From PGZG01 sp046292765 (GTDB lineage Bacteria; Pseudomonadota; Gammaproteobacteria; Pseudomonadales; Alcanivoracaceae), in NCBI GenBank assembly GCA_046292765.1, contig JBKBQA010000002.1:310001-374000 (forward strand): a DNA stretch of 64,000 bases, in the 5' to 3' direction. Position 1 is the first letter of the stretch, and every line of letters begins with the position of its first letter. Below, piece after piece: positions 32,968-42,285 of this stretch. Under the pieces are notes generated by a model. It had not been told where the DNA came from. It saw only the letters and a program-made list of their open reading frames with translations, and ran no database searches. The position numbers were made by a program, and so were the translations under genes.

Positions 32968-34814
32968 CAGGAAAGCTCCTCGGATAGATGGTGGCGCAGC
33001 ATAAACCGGGCCGGGGACAGGGCGTCAACCAGTTCCCGGTCCACCGGCAACGGCAGCTTGAGAATCTGTGCTGCGATCAGGTCCGCGCACAAGGGCGTAC
33101 CGCTGATGCCGCGACTGCCGTGGGCGATGCTGAGCCAGAGACCGGCGGGCTGTGAAGGCGCGGCACCGGCCAGCGGCAAGAAGTCAGTGCTCTGGCAGCG
33201 AAAGCCCACCCGCGCCGAGACCACCTCCGCCTGTTCCCCGCCCAGCGCCTGCCAGTAGTCGGGCAGGTGTTGTTGCAGTTCCGACAGATTGGTGCGGTCG
33301 TCCTGTTCGCGGACGTTCGCTTCCATGCTGTGCAGATCGAAGGTGGCGCCGACACAATGCAGGCCGTCAATGGCGGGCGTCAGATAGCCGGCATGGCAAA
33401 TGGCCTCGCGCCACTGGCGCGAACGCTCGGTGGCGAGCACGTGGCTAACCTGACCACGAATGTGCTTCAGCTTTACCGCCGGCACGGCCGTCAGGGTCAG
33501 GGCATCCCGGCTGTTGGCCAGTATCACGTGGTCGGCCTCGAACAGCGGGCCATCATTGCCAAACAGTTGCCAGCGCTGGCTATGGGCGAGCCGTTCGATT
33601 CGCGCCGGCACGACACTGATCAGCGGATGGTCGAGCAGGTGATGACACCAGTCGGTGGGCGACAGATAACCCCCGCGCAGAAAGTGCAATCCGCCATGGA
33701 CGCCGTCGAGCCCGGCGAGATCGGTGACCGGCCAAAGGCCGCTGGTAAGTGCTGCTGCGGCCTTGTCGGCGAGCCGCGCGTCCTTCGGGTGCTGTCGTAC
33801 GCCGTGCAGCCCGCCCTGATCCGATGCCATCGGAAAGCCTTCCCGTTCGAGCCAGTGCAGGGCGTGAAAAAAGCTGCTCTGGTAGAACCGGTTCTGTGCT
33901 GTGGCATGGGCGCTGGGAGAGGTATAGACCACGCCGGCGAGATTGCCTGAGGCGCCAGCCGCGATCCGGTCCTGCTCAAAAACGGTGACGGCGACGCCCT
34001 GATTCGCCAGGGCTCTGGCGCAGGTGGCGCCGGCGAGCCCGGCACCGACAATCGCGATAGCCGGCTTGGCGCGTTGCCTGGCGTGCCACGAAGCCCCCTG
34101 AATCCGGCCCACCAGCATTTCTCGCTTACGACCAAAGCCGGCCTGCCGTGACATGCTGAACCCGGCCTCGGCCAGACCGCGGCGAACAAATCCGGCGGCG
34201 GTAAAGGTGGCCAATGTGGTGCCGGGTCGACTTAACCGGGCCAGCTCCGCAAACAGTTCGGGGCGCCACATCTCGGCATTGCGCGCAGGCGCAAAGCCAT
34301 CGAGAAACCAGGCGTCGGCCTGGCAGTCCATCAGCCTCAGCATGGCCACGCTGTCGCCTTGCAGCAGGGTCAGACTGAGTCTGCCCGGCAGCAATTCGCG
34401 GTGGTGGAAACCCGGGCTGGCGGGAGGCCAGTGACGCCGCAATATCTCGCTCAGGCCGGAGTGGTGAGGCCAGCGGGACAGGGCAATATCGAGATCCGCC
34501 GACGTCAGCGGGTGTTTCTCGGTACTGAAGAAATGTAACCGCGCATCCGCTGGCGCATGGTCAAGGAAGCAGTGGGCCGCGCGAAGAAAATTCAGTCCGG
34601 TTCCAAAGCCGGTCTCGCCGATAACGAACAGGGCGTTCGGCGGCAGGGAGGTGAAGCGCTCACGTAGCTGGTTACCGTCGATAAAGACATGGTCGGCTTC
34701 GGCGAGGCCGTCGTCGCGCGAGAAGTAAGGATCGTCAAACGCAGGTGCGACCGGGGTGCCGGATTGCCATTCGATATGCGCCGGCGTCAGTGCGGTGAAA
34801 TCATGGCTCGGCAT
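32967..34814 (-). CDS. mnmC: Bifunctional tRNA mnm5s2U biosynthesis enzyme MnmC
   Basis: A 615-residue fusion acting at U34 of tRNA. The N-terminal methyltransferase (about 1-230) has IGETGFGTGLNFLRAA and the DAWFLDGFAPARNAEMW motif. The C-terminal FAD oxidase (about 245-615) begins IAIVGAGLAGATCARALANQG and has LAGVVYTSPSAHAT. Together they turn cmnm5s2U to nm5s2U and then mnm5s2U. I chose the ATG at 34814 (MPSHDFTALTPAHIEWQ); 14 extra residues are possible. The start overlaps the previous gene's end by 14 bases. Confidence 0.95.
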   Translation of the reverse strand: MPSHDFTALTPAHIEWQSGTPVAPAFDDPYFSRDDGLAEADHVFIDGNQLRERFTSLPPNALFVIGETGFGTGLNFLRAAHCFLDHAPADARLHFFSTEKHPLTSADLDIALSRWPHHSGLSEILRRHWPPASPGFHHRELLPGRLSLTLLQGDSVAMLRLMDCQADAWFLDGFAPARNAEMWRPELFAELARLSRPGTTLATFTAAGFVRRGLAEAGFSMSRQAGFGRKREMLVGRIQGASWHARQRAKPAIAIVGAGLAGATCARALANQGVAVTVFEQDRIAAGASGNLAGVVYTSPSAHATAQNRFYQSSFFHALHWLEREGFPMASDQGGLHGVRQHPKDARLADKAAAALTSGLWPVTDLAGLDGVHGGLHFLRGGYLSPTDWCHHLLDHPLISVVPARIERLAHSQRWQLFGNDGPLFEADHVILANSRDALTLTAVPAVKLKHIRGQVSHVLATERSRQWREAICHAGYLTPAIDGLHCVGATFDLHSMEANVREQDDRTNLSELQQHLPDYWQALGGEQAEVVSARVGFRCQSTDFLPLAGAAPSQPAGLWLSIAHGSRGISGTPLCADLIAAQILKLPLPVDRELVDALSPARFMLRHHLSEELS

Positions 34815-35433
34815 GGTCGGCAGTATGGCTCGCGCGTGCGGCGAGGACAAAGGCAATCAGGGCATCACGGGCGGTCGGGTGGAGGGCCGAAGCATCGGCG
34901 ACGCCGGATTCCAGACGCAGGCGGACAAACAGGGGCGCGTCGGCGGTCAGCATCAGGACGTCAGTCATGGCGGTGGCGCCGCGGCGGCTGCGCAGCTCGG
35001 TTACCGCGATCGGGTAGAGCAGCTCTGGCTCGCTGAGGCTGTCGCCGAGCACTTCTACAACGTCACGCCGGCTGCGCCGGGCGAGCTTGACGATACCCTG
35101 CTCGCGTATCTGGGCAAAATGGCCGTCCACCATACGCAGCGGAGGCAGGTCTTCCCAGCCTCCCGGAATGGGATACAGGGCAAATTCCAGCACCAGCGAT
35201 TCGTCGCGCTCGCTGACATAGCGAAACAGCTTCAACTCGCGCTCCGACGGTTGCAGGGTTCCCTGCAGGCGAAAATCTCCCAGCTGTTCGGGGGCAACAA
35301 GGCTGTCCAGCGCTGTCTCCGGATCGGGCAGGGCGATGCCGACCCGGCCGTAGGGCTGCGAGGACTCATCCACCACCATGCAGCTGGCTAGTGCCAGACT
35401 GAGCAATAGAACACTAGCGCGTATCAGGTCCAT
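34801..35433 (-). CDS. Uncharacterised lipoprotein
   Basis: A 210-residue protein with a lipoprotein signal (MDLIRASVLLLSLALASC, Cys at 18, Met at +2). The mature part is soluble alpha/beta: DFRLQGTLQPSERELKLFRYVSERDESLVLEFALYPIPGGWEDLP, and later GATAMTDVLMLTADAPLFVRLRLESGV. I do not recognise the family. It is the first gene of a coupled run lipoprotein-mnmC-MAPEG. The shared region upstream (35434-35565) is also that of the divergent hybrid kinase. Confidence 0.6.
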   Translation of the reverse strand: MDLIRASVLLLSLALASCMVVDESSQPYGRVGIALPDPETALDSLVAPEQLGDFRLQGTLQPSERELKLFRYVSERDESLVLEFALYPIPGGWEDLPPLRMVDGHFAQIREQGIVKLARRSRRDVVEVLGDSLSEPELLYPIAVTELRSRRGATAMTDVLMLTADAPLFVRLRLESGVADASALHPTARDALIAFVLAARASHTADHAEP

Positions 35434-35565
35434 GGCGGGCTCCAGCGAGGCAAAGGGAGGATTCTGCGGGGCTTTGCCGCGCCCGGCAAGGCGCTTGCCT
35501 GTTCCCGGCCAGAGTGCCGCCTGACAATTGTTCTGTTCCTGTCATTGAAGTGGGCTTTTCGTGGC

Positions 35566-38154
35566 ATGATGATGTCAGTCGACCGCAATGAGGACCCGAT
35601 CCAGAGAATGGACTCCCCCGGCATCCGACCCAATCCTGCCTTTCCATCGCTGATCATGGTGATGATCACCCTGCCGTTCATGTTGCTCGGCTGGTTGCTG
35701 GTGGGCGCGCTGATGGAAGATATCGGCCGCCATGATCGGGTTGCCCGGGCACTGACCCTGTTTGATACCGGTATCGCCGTGGTGGCTCGCCTGGAGGATG
35801 TGCGTGATCTTGGCACAGCCCGGTTTCATGGCGCGGTGGGCGAGCTGAATGATCGCCACAGTCAGGCGCTCGAGGATGTGGACGAGCTGTTACCAGATCT
35901 GATCTTTGTCCTCGCACAGCGCGACAGCATGCTGGTGAGGGATCAGATCACCGCCATTGTTTCCGCGCGCCAGATGCTGGATGCGCAGCCGGTGCAGGCG
36001 GATTTTATGGTGACCTTCGATGCTACTGCGGCATTGATTGATCGCATCTACGAAGCTCTCTTTGCCGAGTTGAATGTCACTGATCTGCTGTTGGGCGAAC
36101 CCGTCACGGCGAATGAACTTATGCTGGTAATGGGCGACAAGCTTCGTTCGGCGCGACACCACACCGGACAACTTCGCACGTTATCTTTGCATGCCTCGCT
36201 TGGCAGCGGTTTTCTTGCCTCCGTGGATGCCGGCCGTTTTGATTTGGCCTGGGGAGGTTTGCACGACGACCTGCTGTCACTGGCGCGTCAATTGCGTCTG
36301 CTTGAAGAGCGTGGCATTGACCCGCACTGTGCCAGACAACTGGGCGAAGGGCGCGAGGGAGCCTGGGCCTATCTGGAAAAGATGGCAGATCAGGTGCTGG
36401 TCAGCGATCGGGTGGAACTTTACTGGGGCGAAGCGGATGCGGCCGGTCAACAGGCGGTGACGGCACTGCAGCAGATGTCATTGGCACTTCTGGCAGAAGT
36501 GCATGAGGTAGTCGGGCGGGCGCGAATAGACTCGTTGCGAATGAATGTGATGTTGTTGCTGGGGCTGGTGGTGTTGTATTTGCTGCTGGCCGGATTTGTA
36601 CTGATGTTGTACCGCTCCCGCTACGAGATTCTGCGGGTGCAGACCGAGAATCGGACCAAGAGCCAATTCCTTGCCCGGATGAGCCACGAGATACGGACAC
36701 CATTGAATGGCGTTATCGGTTTGGCAGAGTTATTGCGGGATACCCGGCCAACCTTGCAGCAACGACAGTATATCGATCTGATTGAAAGCTCCGGCCGTTC
36801 GCTGGTGAGCCTCGTCAATGATGTGCTGGACCACGCTCGCATCGAAGCCGGCAAACTGGAGCTGGAGTCGATTCCTTTCGATCTTTCCGCGCTGGTCGCG
36901 GAGTGCGCGCATATTTTCAGTCTGCGCGCCCATGATAACGACAGCGTGATTTACTGGTCCGTGGCGCATGATGTTCCGGCCGAGATTATTGGTGATCCCG
37001 CACGTTTGCGGCAGGTGCTGATTAACCTGTTGTCCAATGCCGTCAAGTTTACTGAGCACGGGCTGGTTGAAGTGGTGGTCACCACGCGTCAGCAGGACGA
37101 CGGTCGTTGCCGGTTGCGGTTCGAAGTGCGAGATACTGGTATCGGGCTCAGCCCGGAAGAGCAGAGCCATCTGTTCGACCTGTTCTCACAGGCATCGCCG
37201 TCGGTGGCGAGGCGTTACGGTGGCAGTGGTCTCGGGCTTAGTATCAGTCGCGAACTGGTGCAGCTGATGGGCGGCGATATCGGGGTGCGCAGTGCCCGGC
37301 ACTGGGGCTCGACCTTTTTCTTTGAAATCGATTTCGGCATTCATCGGCCGGCGGCGCCGGCGAAACAGGTGATCCAATCGGTGGATGCGGTGTTGCTTGA
37401 TCGCGGTGGCCAGTTGCGTCGGCTGATTCAGGGTCGGGAGGGCTGGAGTCGGGTGGCTATTGTCGAGTCTGCCGGCGCCTGCGTCGATCTGCTGCGCCGT
37501 CAGCCATCGTTGTCCATGGTGGTGGTTCACAGCCAGCAGGTAGACGGTGCTCTGGAGTCGGTGCTGGCTCCCCTGCAGAGTCAGCTTGACGGCCGTTCCC
37601 TGCGGCTGGTGGTGGGCGTGAGGGGCGGGGTGAGCGATGAGCTTAAGCACCGTCACCGGGTCGATGACGTCGACGCCTGTACCGTATTTGATGATGTCCG
37701 CTTGCGCAGCCTGTTCCTGCATCAGGCGAGTGCTGGCGCGGTCGAAGAGGCGCCGCCCCCGGTAACGGCGGTGAAACCCTTCAGCGGTTTGCGTGTGCTG
37801 GTGGCGGAGGACAATCCGGTTAACCAGATCGTCACCGACGGCATGCTGCGTCGACTGGGGGTGGAGGCCAGAATGGTCGGTGATGGACTGGCCGCGGTTC
37901 AGGCCTATGAACAGCAGGGCGGAGCCTTCGATCTGATCCTGATGGATATCGACATGCCGACCATGGACGGCACCGCTGCCGCCCGTGAAATCCGGGCGCT
38001 GGAGGCCCGCGAGGGCTGGCGAGCGTGCCGGATCGTCGCCCTCAGTGCCCATGTGCTGTCCGAGTACAGGGATGCGGTGATGGCGGCGGGCATGGATGGC
38101 CAGCTGATCAAGCCGGTCACCCTTGACCAGCTGGGTGAGGCACTGTCCGGTTGA
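35566..38154 (+). CDS. Hybrid sensor histidine kinase with degenerate plus intact receiver domains
   Basis: A membrane hybrid kinase of about 862 residues. The start among ATGATGATG at 35566-35574 is uncertain; an upstream TTG is in frame. Two membrane helices flank a helical periplasmic sensor (about 28-50 and 318-345). HisKA has H374 in SHEIRTPLNG. HATPase_c has NLLSNAVKFT, DTGIGL and GGSGLGLSIS. A segment of about 120 residues after it (QSVDAVLLDRGGQLRRLIQG..SMVVVHSQ) looks like a receiver without the phospho-Asp. The final receiver has D794 in LILMDIDMP and the lysine in IKPVT. The target is unknown; no output domain or partner regulator is adjacent. Confidence 0.9.
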   Translation: MMMSVDRNEDPIQRMDSPGIRPNPAFPSLIMVMITLPFMLLGWLLVGALMEDIGRHDRVARALTLFDTGIAVVARLEDVRDLGTARFHGAVGELNDRHSQALEDVDELLPDLIFVLAQRDSMLVRDQITAIVSARQMLDAQPVQADFMVTFDATAALIDRIYEALFAELNVTDLLLGEPVTANELMLVMGDKLRSARHHTGQLRTLSLHASLGSGFLASVDAGRFDLAWGGLHDDLLSLARQLRLLEERGIDPHCARQLGEGREGAWAYLEKMADQVLVSDRVELYWGEADAAGQQAVTALQQMSLALLAEVHEVVGRARIDSLRMNVMLLLGLVVLYLLLAGFVLMLYRSRYEILRVQTENRTKSQFLARMSHEIRTPLNGVIGLAELLRDTRPTLQQRQYIDLIESSGRSLVSLVNDVLDHARIEAGKLELESIPFDLSALVAECAHIFSLRAHDNDSVIYWSVAHDVPAEIIGDPARLRQVLINLLSNAVKFTEHGLVEVVVTTRQQDDGRCRLRFEVRDTGIGLSPEEQSHLFDLFSQASPSVARRYGGSGLGLSISRELVQLMGGDIGVRSARHWGSTFFFEIDFGIHRPAAPAKQVIQSVDAVLLDRGGQLRRLIQGREGWSRVAIVESAGACVDLLRRQPSLSMVVVHSQQVDGALESVLAPLQSQLDGRSLRLVVGVRGGVSDELKHRHRVDDVDACTVFDDVRLRSLFLHQASAGAVEEAPPPVTAVKPFSGLRVLVAEDNPVNQIVTDGMLRRLGVEARMVGDGLAAVQAYEQQGGAFDLILMDIDMPTMDGTAAAREIRALEAREGWRACRIVALSAHVLSEYRDAVMAAGMDGQLIKPVTLDQLGEALSG

Positions 38155-38240
38155 TCAGATGGTGATTGCCTGATGGGTCAGGCTCAGGTGCGCTCTAGGT
38201 ACTTATACATAATTTTGCAAACAAAATGATGTTTTCTTCG

Positions 38241-38246
38241 TATACT
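38241..38246 (+). promoter_or_regulatory. Candidate -10 (TATACT) of the small exported protein gene
   Basis: TATACT 35 bp before the ATG at 38281 in an A+T-rich stretch. TTGCAA at 38215-38220 is 20 bp away, too far for a standard -35, so activation or a different -35 must be assumed. Confidence 0.4.
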
Positions 38247-38280
38247 GTGCCCATCAAAGCACCCTGTTACGGAGAACACC

Positions 38281-38745
38281 ATGCGCGCCCTCAGATTCCT
38301 CTCGCTGGTCTCTACCCTTGTTCTGGCTCCTTTGGCCGTTCAGGCCGGGCCCCTGTCGTCCGCCGACACCCGCGTCTTGTGCCGTGCTGCGGTTCAGGAG
38401 GGTGCACTGGAAGTGGCCGTCGAGCACCTGATGAGTGCCGGGCGCTTCGGCTATCAGGATGCCGGCGCCCTGCTGGTGGCCGACTGCGGCGGCAGCACCC
38501 TGCTGCAGCAGATGATCAACCATGCCCAAGCCGAGAATCTCGAGTTCGCCGTTATTGACCTTGGCGTCGACGTCAACATGCCGCTGGTGCCGGTCGAGGC
38601 GGGCGAGTTGACCGTGGTGCAGTACCTGATGCAGCAGGCAGTGCTGGCGCCGAACGAGGTGGCTCGTGAGTTTGCCATGGAATATATGCAGGACCTGCGC
38701 AGTGTGGATTTCAATCCGAATCTGCAGCTGGTCACGCTCAAGTAA
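38281..38745 (+). CDS. Small exported protein of unknown function
   Basis: A 154-residue protein with signal peptide (MRALRFLSLVSTLVLAPLAVQA) after a GGAG site. The mature part has two cysteines (VLCRAAV and VADCGGS) that could form a disulfide. It is helical: VAVEHLMSAGRFGYQDAGALLV, STLLQQMINHAQAENLEFAVIDLGVDVN. It looks like a periplasmic small helical protein. Family unknown. It has its own promoter and a strong terminator, so it is monocistronic. Confidence 0.7.
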   Translation: MRALRFLSLVSTLVLAPLAVQAGPLSSADTRVLCRAAVQEGALEVAVEHLMSAGRFGYQDAGALLVADCGGSTLLQQMINHAQAENLEFAVIDLGVDVNMPLVPVEAGELTVVQYLMQQAVLAPNEVAREFAMEYMQDLRSVDFNPNLQLVTLK

Positions 38746-38768
38746 GGTTATTCTGGTTACCCTTTCAT

Positions 38769-38795
38769 AAGCCCCGGAATCCGGGGCTTTTTTTT
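38769..38795 (+). terminator. Rho-independent terminator
   Basis: AAGCCCCGG (38769-38777), loop AAT, CCGGGGCTT (38781-38789), followed by a T-run to 38795. It ends the small exported protein gene. Confidence 0.92.
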
Positions 38796-38872
38796 GTCAG
38801 CGCCATACTGAGCGAGCTGCTGCCGCTGTCGTTAGCTACAATCACCCACTTTCACGACCTGCGGCTGACCTG

Positions 38873-41344
38873 ATGACATTGCCGATTGATGCGGTGCTCG
38901 ACGCCCTGAAGGCAGCGCTGGCCGATGCTGCCAGTGTTGTGCTGCAGGCGCCCCCGGGCGCTGGTAAAACCACTCGTGTACCGATGGCGTTGCTCGATCA
39001 GCCGTGGCTGCAGGGTCGTGTGCTTATGCTTGAACCACGCCGCATCGCTGCACGCGCTGCAGCCGCATTTATGGCGCAGCAACTTGGCGAGCCAGTGGGG
39101 CAGACGGTTGGCTATCGCACCCGGATGGACAGTCGGGTGTCGTCCCGCACCCGGGTAGAGGTGGTCACCGAGGGCATACTCACCCGACTGGTTCAGCGTG
39201 ATCCGTCGCTGGCCGAGTACGGTCTGGTGATCTTTGACGAGTTTCATGAGCGCTCGCTGCAAGCGGATCTGGGATTAGCGCTGATACGAGAGGTGCAACA
39301 GGCGCTGCGCGACGATCTGCGTGTGCTGGTGATGTCGGCCACGCTGGATGGCACCCGCGTCGCAGCCTTGCTGGATAATGCGCCGGTGCTGGTCAGTGAG
39401 GGGCGCAGTTATCCGGTTAACGTGCAGTGGCGTGCGCCCGGCAAGCAACCGTGGATCGAGCATCTGGCTGCCGAGCTTCTGGGCGAGCTGACCAACAGGC
39501 ACTGCGGCTCTGTGCTGGTATTCCTGCCTGGCACTGGGGAAATCCGTCGCCTGATCCGGTTGGTCGAGGGACGATTGCCCGACGATGTGATGCTGGCGCC
39601 GCTATACGGGGATCTTGGTGCCGGCGAGCAAGATGCTGCCATCGCCCCGGCGCCGGCCGGGCGTCGCAAGCTGGTGCTGGCAACCGCCATCGCGGAGACA
39701 TCCCTGACCATCGAAGGGGTGCATACGGTGGTCGATGCCGGCTTTGATCGTCGCCCGGTATTCGATCCCGGTACCGGTATGACGCGGCTGGAAACCGTGC
39801 GTGTATCCGCTGCGTCAGCGGAGCAACGGGCGGGCCGGGCGGGGCGCCTCGGGCCAGGCACCTGCATCCGGCTCTGGCCGGAAACCGAGCGCCTGGCGCC
39901 GTTCGCCCGCGCAGATATTCTTGATGCTGATCTTTCCGGGATGGCGCTGGAGCTCGCCCTCTGGGGCTGCCGCGATCCGGCGACGCTGGTGTGGCTTGAC
40001 CCACCACCGGAATCGGCCTGGCAACAGGCGGTCGATCTGCTGACCCAGTTGCAGGCACTCGATGAGGCCGGTGCGATTACTGATCATGGCCGCTCCATGC
40101 TTGCCATGCCATTGACGCCTCGACTGGCCCACATGCTGCTTGGAGCCCGGCAAGCCGGTTGCGGGCGTCTGGCGGCATCACTGGCGGTGCTGCTGTCGGA
40201 GCGAGATGTGCTGCGCGATGTCGGCGTCGATATCCGGTTGCGGGTCGAGGCGCTGCAAACGGGGCTGGGGATTGATCGTGCCCGGCTGAGTTTTCTGCGC
40301 CAGGCCGTGGCCCGCCTGATGCCCGACCCCAGATCACAGGGTGCTGACAGAGAGGATGATGGCGATGGCGATGCAGTCGGCTTGCTGCTGGCGCTGGCGT
40401 TTCCGGATCGTATCGGCCATCGCCGTTCCGGTGGTGCGGCTCGCTATCGGCTCAGTAATGGTCGCGGTGCGGTGATGGCTGATCACGACGGGCTGGCGAC
40501 CAGCGAGTTTATTGTCGCGGCGAGCCTCGATGGGGGCGGGCGCGAGGCGCGCGTGTTTCTTGCAGCGCCGCTGCAGCGCACCACCATTGAAAGCCGGCTC
40601 GCTGATCAGATCACTGTGCGGCAACAGCTGGGTTGGGATGCAGTGAGTCAGTCCGTCAGGGCACTGCAACAACGCTGTCTGGGCGAGCTGGTACTTGATG
40701 AACGCAGTTTGCCGGTGATCGACCCGGTGCTGCTTGCAGAGGGTATGGTGGGTGGCATTCGCGCCCAGGGGCTGGACTGCTTGCCGTGGACCGGGGAGCT
40801 GCGCCAATGGCAGGCCCGGGTTCGGCGGATGGCGGCGCTGGAACCGGATCAATGGCCATCAGTGGCGGATGCGGATCTGTTGTCCTCTTTGCAGCAATGG
40901 GCAGTGCCCTGGCTTGCAGGTATCTCTCGCCTCGATCAGCTGCCGCGCTTTCCCCTGAGCGCAGCACTCGACGCGATGCTCGCGCCCGCCCAACGGCAGC
41001 GGCTTGATAGTGAATTGCCGAGTCATGTCGCGGTGCCGACGGGCAGTCGGGTGGCGATTGATTATCTGCCCGAGGGCGATCCGGTGTTGGCGGTCAAACT
41101 GCAGGAGTTGTTCGGGCTGGTTCGGTCACCGTTACTGGCCAGTGGCAGGGTGGCGTTATTGATTCATTTGCTGTCACCGGCGCGCCGGCCGGTGGCGGTC
41201 ACTGCCGATCTGGCCAGCTTCTGGCAGCAGGGTTACCCGCAGGTGCGCAAGGAGCTGCGCGGACGTTATCCAAAACACCCCTGGCCGGAAGATCCTCTTG
41301 CCGCTGCCCCGCAGCGGGGGGTCAAACACCCGAAGCCCCGCTGA
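38873..41344 (+). CDS. hrpB: ATP-dependent helicase HrpB
   Basis: An 823-residue DEAH/RHA-type RNA helicase. Motif I APPGAGKTTR at about 25-34, motif II as DEFHER (FDEFHERSLQADLGLALIREVQ), motif III SAT, motif V/VI TSLTIEGVHTVVDAG and QRAGRAGRLGPG. The HA2 domain and the C-terminal HrpB-specific block (ALFPKHPWPEDP-like YPKHPWPEDPLAAAPQRGVKHPKPR) complete it. Its role in bacteria is poorly defined, probably rRNA or mRNA metabolism. The length is normal for the family. Confidence 0.96.
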   Translation: MTLPIDAVLDALKAALADAASVVLQAPPGAGKTTRVPMALLDQPWLQGRVLMLEPRRIAARAAAAFMAQQLGEPVGQTVGYRTRMDSRVSSRTRVEVVTEGILTRLVQRDPSLAEYGLVIFDEFHERSLQADLGLALIREVQQALRDDLRVLVMSATLDGTRVAALLDNAPVLVSEGRSYPVNVQWRAPGKQPWIEHLAAELLGELTNRHCGSVLVFLPGTGEIRRLIRLVEGRLPDDVMLAPLYGDLGAGEQDAAIAPAPAGRRKLVLATAIAETSLTIEGVHTVVDAGFDRRPVFDPGTGMTRLETVRVSAASAEQRAGRAGRLGPGTCIRLWPETERLAPFARADILDADLSGMALELALWGCRDPATLVWLDPPPESAWQQAVDLLTQLQALDEAGAITDHGRSMLAMPLTPRLAHMLLGARQAGCGRLAASLAVLLSERDVLRDVGVDIRLRVEALQTGLGIDRARLSFLRQAVARLMPDPRSQGADREDDGDGDAVGLLLALAFPDRIGHRRSGGAARYRLSNGRGAVMADHDGLATSEFIVAASLDGGGREARVFLAAPLQRTTIESRLADQITVRQQLGWDAVSQSVRALQQRCLGELVLDERSLPVIDPVLLAEGMVGGIRAQGLDCLPWTGELRQWQARVRRMAALEPDQWPSVADADLLSSLQQWAVPWLAGISRLDQLPRFPLSAALDAMLAPAQRQRLDSELPSHVAVPTGSRVAIDYLPEGDPVLAVKLQELFGLVRSPLLASGRVALLIHLLSPARRPVAVTADLASFWQQGYPQVRKELRGRYPKHPWPEDPLAAAPQRGVKHPKPR

Positions 41345-41413
41345 TTCAATTCTGCCGCTCCCTGATTGCCGGATGCGTTAGTATTGCGACTCCCGCAAAC
41401 ACAGGAAACCGGC

Positions 41414-42199
41414 ATGGCGTTTCACGACATTGTTGCCTCGATGGATCCGGCTGGCGAAGTACAGGTGCCCTCGGGGTGGACTCAGGGTCGCGCCCTGTTT
41501 GGGGGTCTGCTGGCGGCGTTGATGTATCGAGCGCTGGAGCAGCAGATTGGCGATGATATTCCGGTGCGCTCCATCACCGTCTCCTTTGTCGCGCCTGCCA
41601 GCGAAGGGGACCTGACCTGTTCAGCAGAAGTTCTGCGTCGGGGAAAATCGGTGGTGCAGGGCCAGTGCCGCGCCGTTCAAAATGGTCAGGTTGTTGCCGT
41701 GTTGTTGGCCAGTTACGGTGTGGCGAGATCCTCCGGCGTGCAGGTTAACAGCTGTCCGGCGCCGGCCTTCAAGGGGCCGGATGAGTCGGTCAAATTACCC
41801 TGGATTGAGGGGGTCACCCCCGCGTTTACCCGTCACTACGATTTCCGCTGGGCCTTCGGAGGGCTGCCGTTTAGTGGCGTTGCAAAGGCCGATATCGGTG
41901 GCTGGTTGCGCGAACAATCGGCCCGTGACCGGGTCGATATTGCCGACCTGCTCGGCGTTGTCGACAGCTGGCCCCCGGCGGTGCTACCGGTGCTTCGGCA
42001 GCCGGCGCCGGCCAGCTCCATGACCTGGACCGTCGAGTTTATGCCCGGCGCCACTGCCGGCAGCGGTAAGCAGTGGTGGCAGTATCTGGCGGAGACGGAA
42101 TTTGCTGCAGAGGGATACGTTCATACCCGGGCGCGTCTATGGGACCAGTCCGGCAGCCTGATCGCGATCAGCCGGCAGACAGTGACCGTATTCGGCTGA
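41414..42199 (+). CDS. Acyl-CoA thioesterase-like (double hotdog) protein
   Basis: A 261-residue protein from the ATG at 41414 (AGGAAA site). GWTQGRALFGGLLAALMYRALEQQIGDDIPVRSITVSFVAPASEGDLTCSAEVLRRGKSV is the TesB/4HBT_3-type double-hotdog pattern with the GG..aA helix. The second half (SSMTWTVEFMPGATAGSGKQWWQYLAETEFAAEGYVHTRARLWDQSGSLIAISRQTV) is the C-terminal hotdog. It hydrolyses acyl-CoA to fatty acid and CoA. It is followed 87 bp later by an acyltransferase, so the two may handle acyl groups together. Confidence 0.85.
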   Translation: MAFHDIVASMDPAGEVQVPSGWTQGRALFGGLLAALMYRALEQQIGDDIPVRSITVSFVAPASEGDLTCSAEVLRRGKSVVQGQCRAVQNGQVVAVLLASYGVARSSGVQVNSCPAPAFKGPDESVKLPWIEGVTPAFTRHYDFRWAFGGLPFSGVAKADIGGWLREQSARDRVDIADLLGVVDSWPPAVLPVLRQPAPASSMTWTVEFMPGATAGSGKQWWQYLAETEFAAEGYVHTRARLWDQSGSLIAISRQTVTVFG

Positions 42200-42285
42200 T
42201 CTGCCCCAGTGGCTGGTACCTTGTTCGTAGGCTGAATCGGCCTGAAAATGGCAGCAATGCTCTCCCGCCAGCCAAGGACTCTGCC

